NCBI GenBank assembly: GCA_003117195.1
Contig: BDSI01000047.1
Span: 682,501 to 746,500, forward strand
Direction of reading: 5' to 3'
Source: Eudorina sp. 2006-703-Eu-15
Lineage: Eukaryota > Chlorophyta > Chlorophyceae > Chlamydomonadales > Volvocaceae
DNA length: 64,000 nucleotides
Made by a program: the position numbers and the translations under genes. This document shows positions 47,986-60,139 of this stretch, one piece after another. A model generated the notes under the pieces. It was not told the origin of the DNA, ran no database searches, and saw only the letters and a program-made list of their open reading frames with translations. Position 1 is the stretch's first letter. Each line of letters opens with the position of its first letter.

Positions 47986-50900
47986 TCAGCGATGCGGATC
48001 ATACACAGCGTACACAGCACGACGCGTCGCAGCAGCCCGCTTGTCGCACACCTGTTCGTACACCTGGTTGAAGAGGAAGACTTCGCGGCGAAGGTGCGCC
48101 AACGCTGCCGTGCTGGCGGACGAAGCTCCGCCGCCGCCGCCGTCACCGCCGCCGCCGTCAGCGCTTCCGCTCCCTGCCGCTCCCTGCCCCCCATCCGCCG
48201 CTCCCATCGCCTCGTCTTCCGAGGCGGCCGGGTGGGCACCGGACTCAGACGGTCCCGTCCCGGTTTCAAATCGACCCGTGGGTCCGCGTCCCGCAGACTC
48301 CGAACAGTGCTGGTCTCGCTTCCGGGCCTGCTCGCTGAGGCGGGTCGCAGGACCGTCAGCCGCCGCTTCCACCGCCGCCGCCGCCGGCCCGCGCAGCTGA
48401 GGCTTAGGCTGAGACGACGGCTTCGCCAGCATCCAGAGGTCCTCTTCACCGTCTGCGGCGGCGTCAGCTGCCCCCCAGACAGCCGCGGCAGGCAGCCGAA
48501 GGAACCTGCCCGCGACGCGCTCCTGCTCGAGGGCCGCGAGCACACGCGCCACTAGCGGCATCGGGACTGCGGGTGAGTACGGCACCTCGGGCAGGACGCC
48601 TCCCCCGCCCCCGACGCCGCCGCCGCCGCCGCCGATGTCGCTGCCATCGGGCCCTGTAGCGCCGACCGGACGGCCGCTGCTCTGCGGACCTCCGGACGCC
48701 GCCCGTGCCAGCACAGCGGTATCGGCGTCGGCGCCGCCGCCGTCGCCCCGCGCCGCGCCGTCGTCGTCCTTCACTGACCCACGGGTCGCTCGCCGCTGCT
48801 TCGCGCAGTCGGCATTGGCCGTCGCGATCAGCGCAATCTCCTCTTCTACACCAGCGCACAGAATGTTCAGGGCCGGCCAGCCACGCCAAGACAGCAGCCC
48901 TCCGCCATCGGTCAGCGCCCCCGGCGCCACTCGCCGCCCGCCGGCGCCGCCGCCGGCGCTGCCGCCGCCGCCGCCGCCGCCGCCGCCGCTAGATCTGCCT
49001 TCGACGTCGCCGTCAACCTCATCACCTCCCGCCACTTCCGCCTCCTGGCTACCTCGCAGCCACCAGGTTTGGATCCGCTCGGCCAATTGCGCGGCAGTCG
49101 CTGCGGGCGCACCCGTGCCGTACAACGCCACCTCCAGAACATCACCCACCGACGCCGGCGGCGGCGCATGGGGCCGCACCATAAGGCCCATCCCCCGGGC
49201 GTGTCCGATCGTGACGACAGCCTCACCGCCGCCGCCGCCGCCGCCGGCGGCGGTGCCGGCAGGGAACTCGAGCTCTTCGGTGCCCGTGGCAGCGGCCGCG
49301 GGGGACCTCACCTCGTCGCCCTCGTCGTTGCCGCCATCCGTCTCCAGCTGGGGAGCGACCGAGGGGCGAATCAAAGCTCCGCCGCCTCTGCGCCGGCGGC
49401 GGTCGTACAGACCGTCCGCAGCGCCGCCCAATCCGGATCCAAATCCACGAGCGGGCCGGATTTCGTCCCCCGTCGTGACATCCAGATCCGACGAGATCTC
49501 GGATGAGCTGAAGCCGCAGATGTCGTACAGCTCCCGCAGGCGCTGCGCCACGGTCTGCAGCAGCGGCGGCGACGCGCCGCCAGTCGCTGCTGCCGTACCG
49601 CCGCCGCCGTCACCGCCGCCGCCGCCGCCTCCAGGACCCGCTGCCGCTGAGTGTGCGCGCCCCTCGAAGGTCCGCGAATCTTGCAGGAGGCCGCTGTCAG
49701 GTTGTTGAGTCCGGGTGTTGTGTACGGCAGGGCCGCGCACGCGGATCCGCGCTGGGGCGTGTCGTCGACTGCCGTCGATGCCGACAGCACCGGTGGCTGT
49801 AGCCGCTGTACCAGCTGTGGCAGCTGTATGGCCGCCAATGGACTGCTGCGAGGGCACATAACACACCTCCGGAGGCACAGCTGCCGCTACAGCTGCTGCA
49901 GCAGCCGTCGGCAGCTGCTGCAGCTGCTGCTGGTGCTGCTGGTGCTGGTGCACCATGATTGCCCTGTTCGACGCCGTCACGGCGGCGGCGGCGGCGGGGT
50001 CGAAGGGTGACGGTACGACTTCGGTGCCGACGGGATGTCGACACGCCGGCAGAAGCGGTACAGCAGGGGGCCGGCCGCCAGACAGCTCCTTGCGGCGGGC
50101 CTTGCGGGCCTTACCCCCCTGCTGTGGCTGTTGCAGCGGCTGCTCCTGCAGTTGTTGCTGGTGCGGCTGTAGCTGTAGCTGTTGCTGCTGCTGCTGCTGC
50201 TGCTGTTGGTGGCTGTAGCTCTGCGATCTTATGGGTAGAATGATGATCCGCGGCCGCCGCATGCCTGGCGAGGACGGTGGCTCCAGAACCAGAGCTGTCG
50301 ACGCGGGTGCACCGCCGCCGCCGCCGCTATGCCTTTGCGTGCCGGCAGGCGACTGAGGCGGCGCCGCCGCCGCCGCTGCAGCTGTCGCTACCGCCGCGTC
50401 CGGGGCCGACAAGGCACCCCGCGCGAGGCCGCTACTACCGGCCGGCGGCGGCGGCGCCGGCGGCGCCGGCCTCAATGCAGCCGTCGGCAGCAGGGGCGCC
50501 GCCGCAGCACCGTCAGCGCCGACGCGCATGGCGCCGTCGGCGCCGTCACCGCCGTCGGCACCGAAGCGCAACCCGTCGGCGCGCTTCCGTTTGCGCTTCG
50601 GTGCGCCAACGGCGCGCGCTGCCAAGGCCGAGGAACCCCCGGGCGGTGTGTGGTTGAGCCCGGCAGCCAGGGGCAGCGGCGTGCCGGCGGCAGCTGCAGA
50701 CCGCTGCCGTTGCGGCGTCGTATCCTCCAGAGGCGGCCCGTGGGTCTGTGGCGGCTTGGCGGCGGCCTTTCTGCGTTGTGGCGCGGCGGCGGGCGCTTCT
50801 CCCGCGCCCCGGGGTTGCGGCTCCCCGCTCACGGCCGCCTGTACGGAAGGAAAGTATGTACGACATCGTGGTGAAATGGTTGAGATGGTGTTGGGGTCTT

Positions 50901-53900
50901 CGAGTCTAAGCCACAGACTTACCCCGGGTGCTGTCGCCGCCGCCGCCGCCGCCGTCGCCGCCGTTCGCGCAAGAGGGCTGTGCAGCTCCGAGGGGTTCGC
51001 GGCGGCCGACCTGTTGGTCTTCTTTTTCTTTGAAGGCGGTGACACCCCTGGCTCCGTCAGCTGCGTCGGAGGCAGCGCCAGCGGCTGCGGCTGGTGCTGG
51101 GGCGGCTGCTTCTGCGGTCGCTGTTGAGGGCCCTGCTGGTGCTGTTGGGGCTGCTGTTGGGGCTGCTGCTGCTGCAGCAGTTCGCCCTTTTGCTGGCCCT
51201 GCTGATGCAGCTGGCGAGGCTTCTTCGCCTTCGAGGCCTTTGCAACCAGACCCGCTCCGCCGTCGGCGGGCAGTTGCCCGGCCCCTGCCGCCGCCACTCC
51301 TGGCCTGGGCGTTGCTGCGGCACCAACCCCGCCTGCCGCCGCCGTCGCCGCTGCCACCGTGGATTTATTCGATGATTTCTTCTGCTTCTTGGCCGGCGGC
51401 GGTTGCGCGACGTCGTCCATTCCTGCGGCAGCGGCGGCGGCGGCGCCGCCGCCGTCACCCGCAGTACGAGCCGCCTGCTGCGCGGTCCGCTTCGACGGCG
51501 GCCGCGGCTTCCCGGTCGCGGCTGCATCGCCTCCTCCGAAACCGTCATCTTTACCTGCCGCACTTGCCAAACCCACACCCGGGCCCTGCCGAATCGTTAT
51601 CTTGGGCGCGGGCACTGTCCTCTTCTCGCGAGCTACCGACCCGTGGGTCGGTCGCGCATCTCCGGCGGCGGCGGCGGCCGCGGCGGCACCGCCGACGGCC
51701 TTCGGCGCGCCACGGCTCGAACCCGGTGCAGCCTTCCCGCCAACTGCCTTTGCCAGGCCTGCCCCCGCCGCCGCCGCGGACGACCCATCCCTCGCGCCAG
51801 TGCCGTCACCGCCGACGCCGACGCCGCCGCCGGGTACAACTGCCAGACCCGCGGAAGCGGCTGCCGCCGCCGCCGCCGCGTCCCTTTTCCGCTGCCGTTC
51901 CCTGGCCTGCTCCTCCGACTTCGAATACCGCTTGATGGGTCGTACTCTCGCGCCGCCGGTACGGCGGGGCATCGCGACCTCGCCACCGTCAGCATCGCCG
52001 CCGCCGGCGGCCGCGGCCCGTCCAACTTCCGGCAGGGAGTCCCCCGCGCTCAGCAGCGAGCCGCTGGGCTCGCTATCGATCAGCACCGCTCCGCCCCCGT
52101 CCCCCAGGGTGGGAAGCTCCATAAGCTCCGTACCCAGGTGGGCCGCCGCCGCCCAGATGTCCTGGATGGAGGGCAGCTGCGGCAGCTGCTGCTGCTGCTG
52201 TTGCTCGGGCGGCGCTGCCGCAGCGGCGGCGGTTGCCCCGGCCGCCGCCGCAGCGGTACCGGATGGCTGCTGCTGCTGCCGCTGCTGCTGCTGCCGCTGC
52301 TGCTGCTGCGGTGGCGGCGGCTGCAGTGGAGGAGGCGGCCGGTGGTCATGGCGGATTGAGTGCTGTAAGGGAAGGAGAGCGGGGAGCGGGTCCTCGGCGC
52401 GTGGAGCGGCCCGGTCAGCCCCTCGAGTCTGGGCGGCCGGGCGTTGGGGCTGCGGCTGCAGCTGCTGATGGCCCTGTTGCTGCTGCTGCTGCTGCTTGCG
52501 TTTCGACCTGTCTGGTTTGTGCGTTGCCTGCTGAGGCGGCAGCGGCAGCTGCTTGACGGACTTCCCGAGCCCCGGCTGCGTCCCCACCGCCTGATCTAAC
52601 TGTGACAGCTTCATTTTCTTATGCCGCTGCTTGTGCTGCTGCTCTTGTTGCTGTTGCTGCTGCTGCTGTTGCTGCTGCTGTTGCTGCTGCTGTGGCGGCG
52701 CCGCCGCCGCTGCCGCGGGATCGGCCGCCTGCAACAGAGGGCCCAGCATCAGCGGCGTCCCACGGGCCGGTGATCCAAGCGCGACTGGCTCGCGGGCCCC
52801 CGCGCCCTGCAATGACGGCGCCGCGCTCACACCAGCAGCAGCATCCTCCCCAGGAGCGGTGGCTGCAGCACCCGCCGCGCGCCCTGCGATTCCCTGCAGC
52901 AGCAGCATCCGCTCGCGCGCGACCGGCTGTGTCATCGCACGGTGCTCGGCCGTAAAGTACGACGCAGGGTACGGCACGTACGGACGGCATTCGCGAGCCG
53001 ACGGGTGGGGCCCACGGGCCTCTGGAGGGGACACGGGTGCCGGGGCGGCGTCCGTCGCGACCGCTGTGTGAAAAGGGGAGGGTTCGATGGCCTGCATCAC
53101 AACATTCCCCACATAAACAGGCAGCTGCTGTTGCCGCCATTGCTGCTGTTGTAACTGCTGCTGCTGAAACTGCTGCTGCTGCTGCTGAAACTGCTGCTGC
53201 TGCTGCTGCTGTAATTCCCGCTGCTGCGGTCGCTGCGGCTGTGGCTGTGGTTGTGACGGAGGCGGGTGCGGATGGGAATCTTTCTGCAGAGGTGGGTGTT
53301 CCGCCAGCCAGGAGGGGCGTCGATGATGGAGGTTGTACGGCAGTGCAACGGCCTCCGGTCCGGGACCGAAGGCCCCCTGCGGCTCGAGCCGAGGTTGCAG
53401 CTGCAAGGGGTAGTGGTGTTGCTGCTGCTGGGGTGAGGAGGGAGGGGGGTAGCAGCTAGGCAGGTAGGGCGGCTGCGCGGAAGGCGGCGGCGGCTGTTGC
53501 GTCACTGACCCATGGGTCACACCAGGAGTCACGTTCCACTGCTGCAGCGATTGCTGGTATTGGAGCGCCTGCAAGGGCACCGCGGGAGGCAGCTGTAGCG
53601 GCGGCGGCGGCGGCGGCGGCGGCGGGGGCTGCTGCTGCTGGTATTGCTGCTGGTGCTGGTGCTGCTGATGGGACGACTGGGACGGCGGCGGCCGCTGTGC
53701 TGACTGTTGCCATGGATGCCAGCCAGGCGACGTCGGCGTGGCCTGACCCATGGGCCAGATGTTTGGAATGGAGCCGCCATAGCCCTCTGTCGGCATTCTC
53801 CGGCTTTCGGGCGACGTTGGATTCGACTGCGGCGGGTGTACGGCGCCACCGTCAGTGCCGTACAACACCACATCCTGCTGCTGCTGCTGCTGCAGCTGAC

Positions 53901-55925
53901 CCGGCGGCGGCAACATCAGGAGCTGTTCCTGTGACACCGTCCCGCACCGCTGGCTGTCGTACCGCGGCTGATGCGATAGCGTCATTCCGGTATGAGATGC
54001 CGTACTGTCATATCGCATCAATGGAAGCAGCGGCTGCGGCAGTGAGCCCGTCGGCCGCAGCGCTTGTTCCGCCGGCGTCGTGACCGGCGTGGACGACCCC
54101 GACGGCGGGCGTGGTGGCAGCGGCGGTGGCGCCGCCGACATCCCCTCCGCCGCCGCAGCCAACTGTGCCGCATCCTCGGGCCGCACCGCCGGCGCCGGCG
54201 GCGGCGCTGCTGCCGGCGGCGGCCCCGGTCTCATCAGCTCCCGAGACGCCGTAGGATTGTACGACATCGCCGACGGCGACGGCGACTGCACGCCTGACGG
54301 CGACGGCCGAGGCGCGTCGTACGACGGCCGCGACGGCAGCTGCCCTGCCGCGCTTTGGCTTTCGCCTTGGCTTGCAGGGACCTGAGCCATCCCTTGCGGT
54401 TGGTTAGATGACGGGTGCCGCTCCGGAACCGCCAAAGACCCATAACCAGGGGCCGTTCGAAGCAGCTCCTCCTCCAGCTGCTGCTGCTGCTGCTGCTCAC
54501 TTGGCGGCTGCTGCTGTTCAAGCTGCTGCTCCCTCGCCTGTGGCTGTAGCGGCTGTTGCAAGTCCAGGTCGCGCTGCGGTTGCTGCGGCTGCTGCGGCTG
54601 CTGCTGCGGTCCCAGGAGCTGTAACGCCCACTCCCCGGTCGGCCGTGCGACGCCGGCGGGAGGTGGTGCCGCCGCCGGCGCTGCCGTCGCCGCAGCTCCG
54701 GCAGCCGGGGAGGGAGTCGCAGCGGGCGAGGGAGGGAGCGGCTGCGGCTGCGGCTGCGGCTGCGGCTGCTGCTGCTGCTGCTGCGGCGGCTGCTGTGGCG
54801 GTTGGTCCTGGTGGTGATACTGCTGATACGGCTGCTCTGCCGGTCGCGACGCCGGCGATGCGGCGTACGCTTGGAGGTGACGTTGCTGTTGGTGCAGTGC
54901 GGCGGCGGCGGCGGCGGCGGCAGTGGCGGCGGCGGCAGCAGTGGCGGCGGCGGCAGGGGGGAAGCCGCTGCTGGTCCGCTGGACCGGCAACTGCTCGACA
55001 TAGGGATGGTGCTCCAGGGGTGCCGAAAAGCTGTACGGCAACATCCCAGGGAAGGCGGTGCCACCCACCAGCGTCGGCACCCCACGAAACGGCGCCAACC
55101 CTGAGGTAGCGGCGGCGCCGCCGCCGCCGCTGGGCACCGACCGCGTCGTGTGCAGCATCGCCGCCGCCAGACCCTCTTTATCGATGTGCTGTACAGCGGC
55201 GGCGCCAGCGCCGCCGCCGCTGTACGACAATGACCTGCTTCGCTGCAGCCACATCATCTGTCGGCGGCGTTCCTCTTGCTCCTCCTGGGCGGCTGCCAGC
55301 GCCGTTTGTTGGTGGTAAACCGTGCCGTACGGCAATGGACCGTACGGTGATCCTGGTACGGCGGTTCTTGCGGCGGTGGCGGCGGCGGCGGCGCCCGGGG
55401 CTGCGCCGCCCGTCGAGTCGCGACGGCCGGTCGAATCGGCACGGGCCCCCTGATTGGGTGACCCCCCGTCGGGTGATGCCAGCGCGGCTGCCCCCGGCGG
55501 TGCCACTGCCCACACGTAAGGAAGGGGCGACGCTACAACCGGCGGTGGTGACAGCAGCGGCGGCGGCGGCGGCGGCGGCGGCAGAGCGGAAACGGGGGGA
55601 GCGCGCGCCGACACCGCCGCCGCCGCCGCCGCCGCTGCGGCGCTGTTGCTGCCGGACCTCTCGGACCGCGCACTGTCCCTCCCCCCTGGTCCTGGTCCTG
55701 GCCCTGGTCCTGGCCCTGGTCCTGGCCCCCCCGGACTGATTGGCAGCAGCTGTAACGGCGGCGGCGGCGGCGGCGGCGCAGGCGATGGCGGTGGCGACTG
55801 TAGGCCAGGCAGCTGCATCGACGGCGCGCTCTGCGGTGCTCCTCCCACCGCTGCCGCCGCCGCCGCCGCCGCCGCACTCCCGCTCCGCGGCGATTCGGGC
55901 GGGCCCAGCAACAGAGGTGGGAGCA

Positions 55926-56020
<95 letters not shown>

Positions 56021-59000
56021 GTCGGCGTCCGCGTCGGCGTCGGCGGCCACACCTGCTGCTGATTCTGCCGCAGATGCTGCAGCCGTTGCTGTACGAGTTG
56101 CTGCAGCACGTTCTGCTGCATCCTGGCGTCCCGCAGCTCTGCGTCGTACGCCGCCTGTTGCAGCTGCAGCCGCTCCGAGGACCCGGCGGGCAGGTGCGCC
56201 CCCGCGGCGGCGGCCGCGCGGCGTGCCCGGTCCTGGGCCTTACGTTGGAGGGCCGCCTGCAGGGCCGCCTGACCCTCGGGAGTGGCCATGATGAGCCTGG
56301 GGCGGTGGAGGAGGAGAAGGGAGGCGGGGGGAGGATGGAAGTGGAGGGGGTTTGCAAATTATGCAAACTGCGCCGACTGCCATATGTAGCAAAGCGGAGG
56401 GCTTGGGAGTATAGGCGGAGGAACTGGGTCGAAAGTTAAAAGACACCTCAATCCCGACCCTCGAAACCCGCGGGGCCTCTTGCCGCTTTCCATCCCCTCC
56501 CCCTGTCTACGAATTCCCGCGGGAGGGCGGGCGGGCGGGTACCTCTCTATGTTTGCGCGGACAGGGAGATGGGGAAGCCCCCTCCATCCCCTTCCCCTGC
56601 CCATCTTCCTCTGGCCTGGGTTTCAACTGTTTGAGCCACCTGGGGCCCTGGGGCCCTGGGGCCATGGAAACGCTGTAACTGATTCGATTGACCCCTCTCC
56701 ATCCTGCCCTGCTCTCCAGCCACCCGGGGGGCGGGAGACCACTGCTCACCGGTACCTCTCCGCAGCCGCCGCAGCCGTGACCACGTCCCGCTCCGAAACC
56801 CCCGCCGCCGCCGCCGCCGGCGTCTTCTCCGACGATGACGACGACAACGATGACGGCGCGGCTGCCGCGGCCGCCTGCACTTCCGGGACTGCGGCAGCTC
56901 CGAAACCGCCTACGGGATCGGAGCCCGGCGGGGCTGCGGCGGCCGCGCCGCTGCCGGCAGTAGGCCGCAGGTCGATAGCAAGCGCCGGCGCGGCCTCCCC
57001 CGCGTGGGATGCGGCGACGTGAGGGTGAGGATGATGATCATGAGGAGGAGGGGGAGGAGGAGGAGGGCCGCCGGTCTGAACAGACGTTGTCGCCGTCGGC
57101 GCCGAGTCAGCGGCGCCGGCGCCACTGCAGCTGGCGCTGCCGCCGCGGTCGCCGTCGCCATCGCCGTTGCCGTCCTGAAGTCCAGGGTCGGATCGCTGCT
57201 GCTGCCGCTGCTGCTGCTGCTGCTGCTGTTGTCGACGCTGCGGCTGCTGCTGCGGCTGTTGCGGCTGCTGCTGTTGTTGTTGACGCTGCGGCTGCTGCTG
57301 CGGGTGCTGTTGTGGCTGCTGCTGTGGGTGAGGGTGAGGGTGAGGACGACGACGAGGCGGGCGGTGGGGTTCAGTGGCGACATCTTCGACAAGTTTGAAA
57401 TTATGTAGCAAAGCACGAGCAGCGTGAGCAGGGTGGTTGACACGGGGCGGAGACGTCGGTTCATGGCCTGACGGGAATGGCCTGAACTGGGAACCGTGGG
57501 GCACCTAGCTAGTCAGGCTCGTTGACTCAGTACACATGCGGTTGCTTACCCGATCCTGCGGCTGGTACGGCTGCTGGTACGGCTGCTGGTACGGCTGCTG
57601 GTACGGCTGCTGGTACGGCTGGTACATGTACGACTGGTACGGATAGAGCCCCGGATGCAGCGAAGGGGCGAGCGGCGGTGGCGGCGGTGCGAGGAGCTGC
57701 TGCTGTTGGGATGACGGTGGCGGTGGCTGTTGCGGCGGCGGCGGCGGCGGCGGCATGAGTACGGACAAGGGCAGGGCGGGTGGGAGCACCGGCAGCAGCA
57801 GCCGATCCGGCTGTAGCTGTTGCTGTACTTGTAATTGTTGCTGCTGCTGTTGCTGCCCGGCGTTGTCGGCTCGGGCTCCTCCACCAGCCCCCTCACCTCC
57901 TCCTCCCCCACCCCCCCCGCTTCCCCCACCGGTGTAGCGGTCTTCGGGCACTGCGGCGGCGGCAGCGGCGGCGGACGGCCGTCCCCCGCCGGAAGCGCGG
58001 CTGCTCAGCTCGATGACCCCAAACACGGGCAGCGGCAGGCGCTGTATGTGAGGCTGCTCAGGCAACGGCAGCGGCCAGTGCTGTGGCTGTGGCGACATCA
58101 GCACCCCAGGCCGCGGATGCCGGCTGGAGTGCCATCCGTAGGACGGCATCAGCACAGTCTGCGGCTGCGGCGGCTGCGGCTGCGGCGGCAGCGACGGGGG
58201 AATCGGGGCCGAAAGAGCCGGAGCGGCCGTGCCGCCGTTGACAGGATCCGGCGATGGCATTCCGGCACCGCAACTGCTACCGACAAACGGAGCCGACGGC
58301 ACCTGGGCCGCCGACGCAAACTGCGCGCCGGGCGGGCTCTGCTGCTGCAGCGCCGCCGCTGCCCCCGCCGCCCCCGTCGCCGCCGTCGCCGTCGCCTGCT
58401 CCGCCGCCGACGGCGGCGACGCCACAAAAGACCACGGCGGCGGCGGCGGCGCCGATGGCTGCATCAGCACGTGTGGGATTACTGGCGGCTGAACTAGCGG
58501 CACCGGCGCCGGCGGTGGTGGCAGTGGCGGTGGCGGCTGCCGCGCTGCGGACTCGGCGGCGGCGGCGGCCCCGGCTTCCCCCGTCGCGGTGCCCCTCATG
58601 AGGGCCGGGTCGCGATCTGGGTCGGTGCGATCTGGGTCGGTGCGATCTGGGTCGGTGCGATCTGGGTCGGTGCGACCCACCGCGGTCTCCGACCGGCCGG
58701 CCAGCGACAGCCAGTCCCACGGCCCTGCGCTCGGGCCGGTCCCCGCCGCCCCCACGGCAGCGCACGCCGCGGCTTCCCCGTCGTTGTGCTGTTGGAAGGC
58801 GGCCCGCGAGTCCTCGGGGTCCTCAGCTCTTGCGGGCTCCCAACGCATCGGAGTCTGTTGTTTTTGTTGTTGCTGTTGCTGTTGTTGTTGCGGTGCTGGA
58901 GTCGCGGCCAGCGGCTGCTGCGGGACCCACTGTCCTTCCTGCGAGACAAAAGAACGCTTTTTCCTTCTTTGCGGAAAAAACATGAAGCGCAACCTTCGTT

Positions 59001-60139
59001 GCATGATAACTGCCGAGATAGGCGCATGTTTCTAAGGATAAGGCGCGCCAGGGCGTCGGGCTTGTGTTTATGCAGCCGCGAAAAACGTTTCCCCTCCTGA
59101 CCTTGAACGCGTGACCTACGACGCCTAGATCACCAGCTGCTGTCTCAAGTAGAGAGAAGACCTCCAACACCTTTCTGACATTATGCCTCGAGGGCTTCGC
59201 CACAGGTAGCAGCAAAAAGAGGCACAACGTCAAACGCTCCAGGCCGGGATACCCACCGCTTGCGAGGCGCCTCCTAGAGGCTCCTGGACGGGAAGACCGC
59301 CGTCATCTTTCATGCTATCAAGGTAGTCGACAGCGGATTGCTTCGAGGCTTCCTGGGCGCGCCCTCTGTGGGAGGGAGTAGGAAGCCAAACTCCGGAAGC
59401 GCCACAACCGCCTGCGCTTTCCGTGGCTAAAACCTGGCTGTGGGCATTGGCATGAGCAGCTCAAAATGCTTCCGCTGCTTGCTTGGTGGGGATACTGCTC
59501 GGGGACCGTTCCGCGATATGTTCCAGGTTCCCACATGCAGTTATCGTCATGACCCAGAGGTCGGCGATGAAAAGCTGTCTTGTCGGCGACTAATGCAGTT
59601 CCATCCGAAGATAACTATAAGGAAGGTTAGCTTGTCATTTTTTATGCCTGTCGGTGCTGCTCCGCTACGCTGGGTTGCCGGACATGCCGGATCCATGGCA
59701 ACGCACAAGCAAGGCACCACGTTGCTTAGATCTAAATTACAGCCCCGCAGCGAAAGGGATTGTAGCAATTCGTCGAAATATATACAAGCTTGGCTGCGCC
59801 GCGCCTTTTTGGACTGGACTCGCAGCCCGAAGATCGTTCAGTCAGTTCGGGGGCCCCCGGCCCCTAGGGGCCCTGGCCTCATCCGCCTTTCTCCCTTTCA
59901 CGCTCGCACGGCAACGTTAAAGTCACTGATTAACGGCTGGGCCGTAATTTGGACAGTTTGCCAGTACACAGTCCTACATGTAAATGTGGGCTCTGTCGCG
60001 TGGGGTCAGGTCAGCCACTTGTGCTGATGAAAGGGGCAGCAACGAGCCGTCAATCGTTACAGATGGCCGCCATTACCTTGGCGGGAGGCGGCAGATACAA
60101 CCCTTTCAAGGGTTCCTTAAAGGAATATTTTGCACTCAT
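47986..60139 (-). CDS. Giant Gln/Ala-rich low-complexity protein of unknown function
   Basis: Exons in transcript order: 60139-60077, 59578-59535 (tentative), 59365-59257, 58938-57550, 57504-56750, 56296-50923, 50838-47986. Phases match throughout, giving about 3,528 residues. The N terminus begins MSAKYSFKEPLKGLYLPPPAK, and the third exon holds ASKQSAVDYLDSMKDDGG. Most of the rest is poly-Gln, poly-Ala, poly-Gly, poly-Pro and poly-His. Ordered-looking islands include VRPIKRYSKSEEQARERQRKRD, which is basic, and, near the C terminus, QRLRELYDICGFSSSEISSD, LSWRGWPALNILCAGVEEE, PLVARVLAALEQERVAG and REVFLFNQVYEQV. The Gln-rich composition recalls transcriptional coactivators, but I recognise no domain and assign no function. 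The acceptor at 57505 leaves an intron of only 45 bases; an in-frame alternative at 57487 leaves 63. The intron at 50839-50922 is 84 bases and frame-neutral. Confidence 0.65.
55927..56019. repeat. CAG/CTG trinucleotide tract coding poly-Gln
   Basis: CTG repeats with one CTC interruption encode about thirty glutamines with a single Glu on the minus strand, near the start of the 5.4 kb exon. Confidence 0.95.
57560..57620. repeat. 12-base tandem repeat coding a Gln-Gln-Pro-Tyr array
   Basis: Five copies of GGCTGCTGGTAC give a YQQP array on the minus strand, at the end of the 1.4 kb exon of the Gln-rich gene. Confidence 0.93.
58614..58673. repeat. 15-base tandem repeat coding Arg-Thr-Asp-Pro-Asp
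   Basis: Four identical copies of GATCTGGGTCGGTGC encode RTDPD units on the minus strand within the Gln-rich gene. Identity at synonymous positions indicates recent tandem duplication. Confidence 0.95.

Noticed and set aside
48635..52468. Long plus-strand open frames opposite the Gln-rich gene
   Set aside because: They are antisense shadows of GC-rich homopeptide codons. Only the minus frame stays open across the full exons and carries phase-matched junctions.
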